Source: Ignavibacteriota bacterium
GTDB taxonomy: Bacteria; Bacteroidota; Ignavibacteria; Palsa-1295
Length of the DNA: 9,404 bases
Direction: 5' to 3'
NCBI GenBank assembly: GCA_025357895.1
Contig: JANYLL010000012.1
Location: forward strand, 1-9,404
Below, one piece after another: positions 1 through 6,342 of this stretch; position 1 is the first letter of the stretch; the number at the start of each line of letters is the position of its first letter. The position numbers and the translations under genes were made by a program. The notes under the pieces are model-generated. The model did no database searches. It was not told the DNA's origin and saw nothing but the letters and a program-made list of their open reading frames with translations.

Positions 1-77
1 ATATGCTTCAGATCAAAGACAAGATCGTTGCTGAAAATCCCCTAACTGAAAGAGAGAAAGCAAGGATTGGGGGTTGA
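1..77 (+). CDS. C-terminal tail of an unidentified upstream gene (partial)
   Basis: Frame 3 is open from the window edge to a TGA at 75-77 and encodes at least 24 residues, ending in a charged, helix-prone tail with Lys/Glu/Arg-rich composition and a final Arg-Ile-Gly-Gly. The other two forward frames stop earlier (TAA at 43-45 in frame 1, TGA at 32-34 in frame 2). The amino-acid mix looks protein-like, but the fragment is too short to assign a family. A GC-stem hairpin begins 2 bases after the stop, as expected at a gene end. It may equally be a chance open frame; the assignment as coding is an inference. Confidence 0.35.
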   Translation, partial: MLQIKDKIVAENPLTEREKARIGG

Positions 78-78
78 T

Positions 79-100
79 TGGGGTCTAGGACTCTACCCCA
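79..100 (+). terminator. Small GC-stem hairpin after the upstream stop codon
   Basis: TGGGGT (79-84) pairs perfectly with ACCCCA (95-100) around a 10-nt loop, 2 bases after the putative stop of the upstream gene. No run of T follows, so it is not a classical intrinsic terminator. It could be a 3'-end stabilising hairpin or a copy of a small dispersed palindrome; its loop contains GGACTCT, also found in the hairpin at 3727-3753. Confidence 0.3.
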
Positions 101-287
101 TTGGAAACAAATCTATCGAAATTCTGCAATTCCTTAGAGATTAGCATTGTTAAAAAGACCTTAAAATAAAATGTCTTTGTAAACGTCATTAGTAGAATGT
201 GCCCTTAGATTTTATCTTATTTTTTAAATTAAAAAATCGGGCTATTTCATTGAAACGTCGTAACATATTCACCGTAGAGTGCCGATA
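101..287. other. AT-rich non-coding leader upstream of the efflux operon
   Basis: No open frame of note lies here. The stretch is AT-rich and presumably contains the operon promoter, but I could not find a -35/-10 pair with acceptable spacing, nor the Bacteroidetes -33 TTTG / -7 TAnnTTTG pair. A weak inverted repeat (AAAGAC at 154-159, GTCTTT at 173-178) and the AT palindrome at 219-237 are the only structures seen. No regulator gene lies between the upstream tail and the channel gene. Confidence 0.5.
219..237. repeat. Perfect AT-only palindrome, 9-bp arms
   Basis: ATTTTTTAA (219-227) and TTAAAAAAT (229-237) are perfect reverse complements around one central A, ending 50 bases before the channel gene's ATG. 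As RNA it could form only a weak stem because there is almost no loop. As DNA it could be an operator, a bent UP-like element, or a bidirectional T-tract. Its role is unknown; AT-only palindromes also arise by chance in AT-rich leaders. Confidence 0.4.
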
Positions 288-1613
288 ATGAAAACGCTAC
301 TTATTCTTCTCCTTCTCGAATTTGCCTCAACCATGTATGGTCAGCAGCGCATGACTGGTTCCAATGCCATCACGCTTGATCAGGCAATAAGACTTGCGCT
401 GGATAGTAATTATAGTTCGCGTTCGGCAATGAACGATCTTACTATCGCCCAATATACCGGCACTAAAGCAAACGACAATTTACTTCCGACAGCATCAGGT
501 TCGGGACGCTATGATTATACTCATTGGCTTACGGACAGAGGACCATTCCTCGATAATAATTCTCACGGATTATCGTATAATATCGGCGCCGGCATCAATA
601 TTTATAATGGCGGTTTTGATGCTGCCAATATTCGTGCGGCAGGTTATAATCTTGATGCTGCAAAATATAATGTGAAATGGATTCGTCAGCAAGTAGCCTT
701 CAATGTGGTCTCGGCATATATCAATGCGCTTCGCACGAAGGAACTTGTGGCAACAAACGAAAAATCATTAGCGGAATCTCAAGCACAGCTTGATAGGATA
801 AAAGGACTTTTCTCGGCAGGTTCAGTGCCTATTATACAAGTCTATCAACAAGAAGCTGTTGTAGGACAACAACAAGTGCAGACCATTGCAGCAAGAAATA
901 ATTTTCTGAATGCAAAAACTGATCTGCTGTTTCTTTTGAATATCCCACCGGATTCCTATAACAATTATGATGTGACGCTGACGGGAATTGATACATCAGT
1001 CGTTTCTCTTAAAAGTAATGAAACCACTTTTCAACCAACTCCGTCACTTATTTCTTCGCTTCTTGATCAGCGCCAGGATTTTTTAGCGCAGCGGGCATCT
1101 ATCCTTTCATCGGAAGCTGCTATTGGGCTTACGCGCTCCGCTTTGCTTCCCAGATTTGGAGCAAACATTGGTATTGGAGGCGCCGGATCTAATCCGCAAA
1201 TCCAAAGCATTAAACTTTTTCATTCACTGACAGGCGGATTAAACTTAACCGTTCCGATTTACGACGCAGCACAGAACCGTTTGCAGATCGAAATTCAGGA
1301 AGTGCAGCTTGAAACAAGTAAAATTCATTTAGAGCAATCCGAGCAGCAATTCCGCAGTGACATTGCTAAAGCACAAAATAATCTTTCCTCAGCCCAGCAA
1401 ACGCTTACTGCGACAGAATCTGAATTGCGCTCCGCCGAAGAAAGCCTTCGCTCAGCAAGTGAACGCCTCAGGCTTGGCGCAGGAATTCAGTTAGATGTGA
1501 TCATCGCTGAGACTCAAGCGCTTACAGCGCGCACCGACCGCGTCAATGCAATTTATAGTTATCTATTTGCTGCCAGACAGCTTGAATATCTTTTAGGCAA
1601 GACCAATTATTAA
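288..1613 (+). CDS. TolC-family outer-membrane efflux channel
   Basis: This is the outer-membrane duct of a tripartite exporter, expected to work as a trimer that spans the outer membrane and periplasm. The 441-residue length is typical of TolC/OEP proteins. Residues 1-18 form a signal peptide (Lys2, Leu/Ile-rich core, likely cleavage at Gly18-Gln19). The family's internal duplication is visible: two strand regions end in related Ile-Tyr motifs (IYNGGFD near 105-111, VPIYDAAQ near 322-329). Each is followed by long Gln/Ala/Ser/Glu-rich coiled-coil helices (about 139-217 and 333-437) with a Gly turn (GSVPIIQV near 178, GAGIQLDV near 397). A GTG lies nine bases upstream in frame (279). I chose ATG 288 because it places Lys and the hydrophobic core directly at the N-terminus. 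No good Shine-Dalgarno is present. It is first in the operon, 27 bases before the adaptor gene. Family call is firm; the substrate is unknown. Confidence 0.93.
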   Translation: MKTLLILLLLEFASTMYGQQRMTGSNAITLDQAIRLALDSNYSSRSAMNDLTIAQYTGTKANDNLLPTASGSGRYDYTHWLTDRGPFLDNNSHGLSYNIGAGINIYNGGFDAANIRAAGYNLDAAKYNVKWIRQQVAFNVVSAYINALRTKELVATNEKSLAESQAQLDRIKGLFSAGSVPIIQVYQQEAVVGQQQVQTIAARNNFLNAKTDLLFLLNIPPDSYNNYDVTLTGIDTSVVSLKSNETTFQPTPSLISSLLDQRQDFLAQRASILSSEAAIGLTRSALLPRFGANIGIGGAGSNPQIQSIKLFHSLTGGLNLTVPIYDAAQNRLQIEIQEVQLETSKIHLEQSEQQFRSDIAKAQNNLSSAQQTLTATESELRSAEESLRSASERLRLGAGIQLDVIIAETQALTARTDRVNAIYSYLFAARQLEYLLGKTNY

Positions 1614-1640
1614 AATTTTCTATCAACTTTACGCAAAAGC

Positions 1641-2993
1641 ATGGTTACAGTAATCTCCTCGGTGAAAACTCAGACAACGACGACGAAGACTGTTGTCGAT
1701 AAGATCAAAAAGAAAAAGAGACGCAACCGGATCATCTGGATCTCTTTGATCGCCTTGGTCGCGATCATTGTTGTGCTTATCGTTGTCAAAAGCGGCAAGG
1801 AAAAAGCAATCACTGTGCAAACAGAAAAGGCTTCCAATCGCACAATTACGGAAGTGGTGCAGGCTACCGGAAAAATTCAGCCGGAAACATCAGTAAAAAT
1901 TTCTCCCGAAGTATCCGGCGAAATTATCCATCTTCCATATAAGGAAGGAGCGATCGTTAAGAAAAACCAATTGCTTGCCGAGATCAAACCTACGGCAATA
2001 AAGGCGCAGTATCAAGCAGGAGTAGCCCAGATGGAGGGTGCGAAAGCGCAAGTGGAGCAGGCAAAAGCTCAGAAACTTACAGCCGATCTTACTCTAAAAA
2101 GAGCCAAACAATTGCATGAGAAGGCTCTTTCATCTGATGCTGATCTCGAACAGGTACAGCAAGCGTATGATGTTGCCTCTGCTAATTATAATTCCGCGCA
2201 GCATAATGTCGGTTACTATCAGAATAATCTGACGCTCTTCTCGGAAAGTCTTCGCAAGACATCAGTCGTTGCACCGATGGATGGATATATTACACAACTT
2301 ATTTCCCAACTGGGAGAAAAAGTCGTCGGTACAAGTCAATTTGCCGGAACACAGATCATGACGGTTAGTGATCTTTCTGTGATGAATGCAATTGTCGATG
2401 TGGACGAAAATGATGTTGTTAATCTGAAACTTGGTGATACTGCTCGTGTAACGATCGATGCATTTCCTAACCGCTCGTTCGTCGGAACAGTTATTGAAGT
2501 TGCTAATAGCGCCGAACTCAAAGGAACAGGAACTCAGGATCAGTCAACGAATTTCCAGGTTAAAATTCGCTTAGCAGGATTTCAGACCGGCGAACTTCGC
2601 CCGGGAATGAGCTGCACTGCAAAGATCGAAACGAAGACGAAAGCCGATATTCTTACGGTTCCCATCATGGCAGTAACCAGACGCACGGTGGAAACCAAGA
2701 AAGATGTAACTGCCGATCAGGCTTCGGAAGTCGGAAAAAAACAAACGGAATCCGAAGAAGATAAATCACCTACGATCGTTTTTATTGTTGAAGGCGGCAG
2801 AGCAAAATCTGTTCAAGTAAAAACTGGTATCTCTAATAATTCTTATGTAGAGATTCTCGAAGGATTAAAAGGCGGCGAAGAGGTGATCAAAGGAAATTAC
2901 AGCGCAGTTTCGAAAGATCTCGATGATAAAAAATTGATTAAGATCGATAACGGCGGTTACGGAACACCGAAAGCGGATGAGAAAAAGAAGTAG
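1641..2993 (+). CDS. MacA/HlyD-family periplasmic adaptor (membrane fusion protein)
   Basis: This adaptor couples the inner-membrane ABC transporter to the TolC-like channel. Domain order in the 450 residues: a Thr/Lys-rich cytoplasmic head ending in a basic run (21-30), one membrane anchor (31-49), the first half of the lipoyl-like domain (about 77-115), an Ala/Gln/Lys-rich coiled-coil hairpin (about 117-205), the second lipoyl half (VVAPMDGYITQL, 209-220), a beta-barrel (about 246-332), then a membrane-proximal domain to about 424. There is no lipobox, so anchoring is by the N-terminal helix, as in E. coli MacA. It is longer than MacA (about 370 residues) because of the cytoplasmic head, a charged low-complexity stretch at about 350-376 inside the membrane-proximal domain, and a Lys-rich tail. 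It lies 27 bases after the channel gene and 15 before the ATPase gene, so it is almost certainly co-transcribed. No Shine-Dalgarno is visible; ATG 1641 retains the positive-inside head. Confidence 0.93.
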   Translation: MVTVISSVKTQTTTTKTVVDKIKKKKRRNRIIWISLIALVAIIVVLIVVKSGKEKAITVQTEKASNRTITEVVQATGKIQPETSVKISPEVSGEIIHLPYKEGAIVKKNQLLAEIKPTAIKAQYQAGVAQMEGAKAQVEQAKAQKLTADLTLKRAKQLHEKALSSDADLEQVQQAYDVASANYNSAQHNVGYYQNNLTLFSESLRKTSVVAPMDGYITQLISQLGEKVVGTSQFAGTQIMTVSDLSVMNAIVDVDENDVVNLKLGDTARVTIDAFPNRSFVGTVIEVANSAELKGTGTQDQSTNFQVKIRLAGFQTGELRPGMSCTAKIETKTKADILTVPIMAVTRRTVETKKDVTADQASEVGKKQTESEEDKSPTIVFIVEGGRAKSVQVKTGISNNSYVEILEGLKGGEEVIKGNYSAVSKDLDDKKLIKIDNGGYGTPKADEKKK

Positions 2994-3008
2994 AATATCG
3001 TTTTAATT

Positions 3009-3713
3009 ATGGAACAACATACAGCAGCAAACTCCGTTATTTTTTTAGAAGATGTTTTCCGTGTCTATCAAATGGGCACTGAAGAAGTCTATGCACTCCG
3101 CGGAGTTACAGTAGGGGTTCGGCACAATGAGTATGTTGCCATCATGGGTCCCTCCGGTTCCGGAAAATCAACGCTGATGAATCTTATCGGATGCCTCGAT
3201 ACACCAAGCTCCGGAAATTATTTTTTCAATGGCGCCAATGTTGCGGGTTTGGATGATAATGAATTAGCTGAAATTCGTAATAAAGAGATCGGTTTTGTAT
3301 TCCAAACATTTAACTTGCTTCCACGCAGCGATGCATTGCATAATGTTGAATTGCCGCTTGTCTATGCAGGCATCAAAAAAGAAGAACGTTTGGAGCGAGC
3401 CTACGAAGCGTTGGAAATGGTCGGGCTATCTGATCGCGCTTCACATAAACCGAATGAACTTTCCGGCGGACAGCGTCAACGCGTTGCTATTGCAAGAGCA
3501 TTAGTTACGCGACCTTCGATACTGCTTGCCGATGAACCGACCGGTAATCTCGATACGAAGACCGGAGAAGATATTATGCGCTTCTTTGAGGAATTACATA
3601 GTAAAGGTAATACGATCATTCTCGTGACTCATGAAGAAGATATTGCAACACATGCAAATCGTATCGTGCGCATCAGAGATGGAAAAGTAGAACGTGATGA
3701 AATCACGAGGTAA
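3009..3713 (+). CDS. MacB/LolD-type ABC transporter ATPase
   Basis: This is the free-standing nucleotide-binding subunit (234 residues) that powers the two permeases encoded next. All ABC motifs are intact: Walker A GPSGSGKST (47-55), Q-loop Gln99, signature LSGGQ (151-155), Walker B ILLADE (171-176) with catalytic Glu176 and a following D-loop (NLD, 180-182), and H-loop His208. The FNLLPR segment after the Q-loop and the Leu-Ser-Gly-Gly-Gln-Arg-Gln-Arg signature context are typical of the MacB/LolD/FtsE branch. In E. coli MacB this domain is fused to the permease; here it stops at 3711-3713, before a 65-base gap. ATG 3009 lies 15 bases after the adaptor stop, without a Shine-Dalgarno. LolD was considered because LolCDE also pairs one ATPase with two permeases. 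The TolC and MacA partners in the same operon favour export across the envelope. Activity can be expected from the intact motifs; the substrate cannot be told. Confidence 0.95.
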   Translation: MEQHTAANSVIFLEDVFRVYQMGTEEVYALRGVTVGVRHNEYVAIMGPSGSGKSTLMNLIGCLDTPSSGNYFFNGANVAGLDDNELAEIRNKEIGFVFQTFNLLPRSDALHNVELPLVYAGIKKEERLERAYEALEMVGLSDRASHKPNELSGGQRQRVAIARALVTRPSILLADEPTGNLDTKTGEDIMRFFEELHSKGNTIILVTHEEDIATHANRIVRIRDGKVERDEITR

Positions 3714-3726
3714 AGAATGAGAATTA

Positions 3727-3753
3727 GTGGTGCGGACTCTTACTCCGCCCCAC
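3727..3753 (+). promoter_or_regulatory. Stable hairpin between ATPase and first permease genes
   Basis: GTGGTGCGGA (3727-3736) pairs with TCCGCCCCAC (3744-3753), ten positions with one T/C mismatch (3731/3749), around a 7-nt loop. It starts 14 bases after the ATPase stop and ends 25 bases before the TTG start of the permease, in the largest gap between operon genes. No T-run follows, so a full terminator is unlikely. Plausible roles are mRNA stabilisation that sets ATPase-to-permease ratio, partial attenuation, or insertion of a small palindromic element. The pairing is seen directly; the role is inferred. Confidence 0.5.
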
Positions 3754-3778
3754 CAGTGATAATATTGAAAAGCTGCTT

Positions 3779-5023
3779 TTGAGAATCATTACAGATGCCA
3801 AAGAGGGTTTATCCATCGCACTGCAAGCAGTGCGGGGTAATCCCCTGCGTTCGGCGCTGACGATGCTTGGTATCATCATCGGTATCTTCACTGTCACGTT
3901 GATGGGTGCATTTTTGAATGGCATGGATCAGCTTCTCCGCAAGACTGCCAGCAGCATGATGACGGAAGTGTATTTTATCGATAAATGGAGTTGGGGCGGC
4001 GGGGATTGGCGGCTGATGCGCAACCGTCCGAACATACCTGAAGATAATCTCGCTCAATTACGCGAGAAAATGACTACGGCATCAGCATTTAGTATGTCTG
4101 TAGGAGAGTGGAATCAGCAGGCAAAATTCAAAAATCGCAGCGTTGAACACATGAATGTCAGCGGTGTCGATGAAGGATATCTGCAGACGCAATCAATGGA
4201 AATCCAGTATGGAAGATTTTTTACGACATCTGAACTATCAAGTGCCCGACCTGTCTGTATCGTAGGGTATGAAGTTGCAAACCGACTCTTTCCAAATTCT
4301 TCTCCGCTTGGTGAAGTGATCCGTGTTAGCGGTTACCCGCTTGAAATAATCGGAGTTGCCAAGAGAGTAGGCGGACTGTTTTCCGTCTTTACAATCGATA
4401 ACACGGTTATCATGCCCTATCGCACAGTTCAAAGTGCTTACGGAATAAAGCATCAGAGCGTAACAATAGCGGTTAGGGCAAAATCTATTGAGCATAAACT
4501 CGATACAAAAGATGAGATCGAGTTTTATATGCGGCAGATCCGTCATTTAAAACCCAATGACCAGTTAAATTTCGGAATTAATAATCAGGATGTGTTCAAT
4601 CAGCAAATTGATGGACTTACAAGTATACTTTCGATCGTGGGATTTCTGATAACAGGATTGGCTCTGTTAGTGGGCGGCATCAGTATTATGAATATCATGT
4701 TCGTCAGCGTTAAAGAACGTACGAGAGAGATCGGCATACGTAAGGCAATCGGTGCAACTCGCCGTTCTCTTGTCATTCAATTTTTATCCGAAGCGACGAT
4801 GCTTTCACTTGCAGCAGGATGCATTGCACTTGCTTTAGCGTATCCCGTGACAGTACTCTTGAATAATTTTTTACTCGCCGATTCCGAACTGCAAATAGGA
4901 TTTCCGCTGGCTTATGCAGGAATAGGATTAGGACTTGCTATTGCAGTAGGAATTCTCTTTGGAATTACGCCGGCATTAAAGGCTTCACGCCTTGATCCAG
5001 TGGATGCATTACGTTATGAATAA
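3779..5023 (+). CDS. FtsX/MacB-type ABC permease, first subunit
   Basis: This is an inner-membrane permease of the mechanotransmission (MacB/FtsX/LolCE) type, 414 residues if TTG 3779 is the start. The layout is standard: a helix at about 27-47, a large periplasmic MacB_PCD domain (about 49-280), then helices at about 283-309, 339-363 and 375-396. The coupling motif ERTREIGIRKAIGATR (313-328) lies between helices 2 and 3, and the C-terminus is LDPVDALRYE. There is no ATPase domain, unlike E. coli MacB; it presumably uses the ATPase encoded upstream. The in-frame stop at 3725-3727 limits the N-terminus and the first in-frame ATG (codon 29) falls inside helix 1. The start must therefore be non-ATG: TTG 3779, or less likely ATT 3764. 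It is a paralogue of the next gene and probably its heterodimer partner. A Trp/Gly-rich patch (70-77) is discussed as a finding. Confidence 0.9.
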   Translation: MRIITDAKEGLSIALQAVRGNPLRSALTMLGIIIGIFTVTLMGAFLNGMDQLLRKTASSMMTEVYFIDKWSWGGGDWRLMRNRPNIPEDNLAQLREKMTTASAFSMSVGEWNQQAKFKNRSVEHMNVSGVDEGYLQTQSMEIQYGRFFTTSELSSARPVCIVGYEVANRLFPNSSPLGEVIRVSGYPLEIIGVAKRVGGLFSVFTIDNTVIMPYRTVQSAYGIKHQSVTIAVRAKSIEHKLDTKDEIEFYMRQIRHLKPNDQLNFGINNQDVFNQQIDGLTSILSIVGFLITGLALLVGGISIMNIMFVSVKERTREIGIRKAIGATRRSLVIQFLSEATMLSLAAGCIALALAYPVTVLLNNFLLADSELQIGFPLAYAGIGLGLAIAVGILFGITPALKASRLDPVDALRYE

Positions 5024-6262
5024 ATGGCGCTAACGACTGAAAACATCAAAATGGCTCTTGCCTCGCTTCGCGTAAATAAATTGCGGGCGTTTTTGACTAT
5101 GCTTTCGATTGTCGTCGGTGTTTTTTCGATCATCGGCGCTATGACGGCGTTGGGGATTCTGACGAACGGCATTAGTAATTCACTCTCACAACTGGGAAGC
5201 GAAACCTTCACCGTAAAAAAATTTCCAACCATTCAGATGGGCGGGGCTTCCTGGATGAAGTATCTTCATCGCAAGACGATCATGTACGATCAAATTAAGT
5301 TTGTTCGGTCGTTCACAAATTTACCAAGTGCCGTCAGCGCTGAGAATACTCTTGCGCCGCTAACTATTGCTTTTAAGAATCAAAAAAGCGATCCGCAATT
5401 TAATCTCACCGGCAGCGATGATTATTTTGCTGTCAATCATAATTATACGGTCTCCGAAGGCAGAATGCTGACGCGCGAAGATGTCGAATACGCACGTGAT
5501 GTCTGCATTCTGACTACTGATCTGATCAATCGTGTCTTTATAAATGGTGAAAAACCTCTCGGCAAAACTGTGCAGCTTAATAACCGTCCCTATGAAGTGA
5601 TCGGAATTTTCGAAACTAAAGGCAGCGGCAGCGGCGCATCCCAGGATAACTTCGCTCTTATTCCCATCACGAACATGCTGAAGTATTTTACCGATAAAGA
5701 TCTGGCGTCATTAACCATGACGGTGCGTGCTGCTTCAGAAGAACAAATAAACCCTACGATAGATGAAGTGATCGGCGCAATGCGATCTGCCCGCGGAGTA
5801 AAGCCCGGAGCCGACAATGATTTTGAAGTTGAAGATAACTCCAGTTTAAATTTGCAATTCCAAAGTTTCTCCGATTACATTGTGTATGCCGGAGCAGGGA
5901 TCAGCGCCATAGCCCTGCTTGCTGCTTCGATAGGCATTATGAACATCATGCTTGTTTCCGTCACCGAGCGTACAAAAGAGATCGGCATCCGCAAAGCTCT
6001 TGGTGCAACGCGCTCGAGCATCACAGCACAATTCCTTACTGAATCAACCGTGCTTTGTCTCATCGGCGGCATTATCGGAATTATCATCGGCATTGCCTTC
6101 GGAAATATCGTTGCCATCTTTATGCATGCACCGGTCTATATTCCGTACCTCTGGATCGTCATCGGTTTATTAGTCTGCACCTTCGTCGGAATCGTTTTCG
6201 GGCTCTATCCCGCCATCAAAGCTGCAAAGATGGATCCTATTGATGCGCTGAGATTTGAATAA
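5024..6262 (+). CDS. FtsX/MacB-type ABC permease, second subunit
   Basis: This is the second four-helix permease, 412 residues, paralogous to the preceding one along its length. Helices lie at about 24-45, 286-311, 343-365 and 376-396. The periplasmic MacB_PCD domain covers about 47-283, the coupling motif ERTKEIGIRKALGATR is at 315-330, and the C-terminus MDPIDALRFE mirrors its partner's. ATG 5024 follows directly on the TAA at 5021-5023, so translation is probably coupled by reinitiation and the two subunits made in equal amounts. Neither permease carries an ATPase, which suggests a heterodimer with two copies of the shared ATPase, joined to the adaptor and channel of the same operon. The periplasmic domain has a short Gly/Ser run (200-206), probably a loop. 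It is the last gene of the operon; an 80-base spacer follows with no hairpin terminator that I could find. Confidence 0.93.
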   Translation: MALTTENIKMALASLRVNKLRAFLTMLSIVVGVFSIIGAMTALGILTNGISNSLSQLGSETFTVKKFPTIQMGGASWMKYLHRKTIMYDQIKFVRSFTNLPSAVSAENTLAPLTIAFKNQKSDPQFNLTGSDDYFAVNHNYTVSEGRMLTREDVEYARDVCILTTDLINRVFINGEKPLGKTVQLNNRPYEVIGIFETKGSGSGASQDNFALIPITNMLKYFTDKDLASLTMTVRAASEEQINPTIDEVIGAMRSARGVKPGADNDFEVEDNSSLNLQFQSFSDYIVYAGAGISAIALLAASIGIMNIMLVSVTERTKEIGIRKALGATRSSITAQFLTESTVLCLIGGIIGIIIGIAFGNIVAIFMHAPVYIPYLWIVIGLLVCTFVGIVFGLYPAIKAAKMDPIDALRFE

Positions 6263-6290
6263 TAGTCGATGGTCGGTGGTCGATAGTTAG
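6263..6290 (+). repeat. Degenerate heptamer tandem repeat, four units
   Basis: Immediately after the permease stop come TAGTCGA, TGGTCGG, TGGTCGA and TAGTTAG, four consecutive 7-base units matching roughly T(A/G)GTCG(A/G), the last degenerate. It lies wholly in the spacer. It could be a remnant of a longer microsatellite-like array or a short protein-binding array; length and degeneracy leave chance possible. Confidence 0.45.
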
Positions 6291-6297
6291 GAATAAT

Positions 6298-6326
6298 TTG
6301 ATTTTCGGGATTTCTTTGCCTACATT
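6298..6326 (+). promoter_or_regulatory. Possible sigma70-like promoter of the T9SS cargo gene
   Basis: TTGATT (6298-6303) and TACATT (6321-6326) are separated by exactly 17 bases, each matching 4 of 6 positions of the -35/-10 consensus. Transcription would start near 6333-6335, leaving a leader of only about 8-10 bases before the GTG at 6343, close to leaderless. It supports a transcription unit separate from the efflux operon, but the match is weak and could be chance. Confidence 0.25.
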
Positions 6327-6342
6327 ACACCGTTTTTCTTAG

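Noticed and set aside
154..178. AAAGAC/GTCTTT inverted repeat as a terminator or riboswitch stem
   Set aside because: A six-base AT-rich stem with a 13-base loop is too weak, and no conserved aptamer features are present.
279..287. GTG start for the channel gene, nine bases upstream of ATG 288
   Set aside because: ATG 288 gives a cleaner signal peptide, with Lys directly before the hydrophobic core, and no better ribosome site favours the GTG.
2000..2200. Repetitive Ala/Gln/Lys-coding sequence that looks like a DNA repeat
   Set aside because: It is the coiled-coil hairpin of the adaptor; the repetition is heptad-type protein sequence rather than a DNA repeat.
4238..4546. 102-codon minus-strand open frame
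   Set aside because: It is antisense to the periplasmic domain of permease 1 and has no recognisable features.
3009..6262. LolCDE lipoprotein-release system, suggested by one ATPase plus two permeases with lnt nearby
   Set aside because: The co-operonic TolC-like channel and MacA-like adaptor fit a tripartite exporter better. lnt is separated from the operon by the propeller gene and is not evidence of a shared pathway.
6297..6318. Bacteroidetes-type promoter (TTTG ... TTTCTTTG)
   Set aside because: The -7-like box is off consensus and the two elements are only 10 bases apart, too close for the usual spacing of roughly 19-21 bases.
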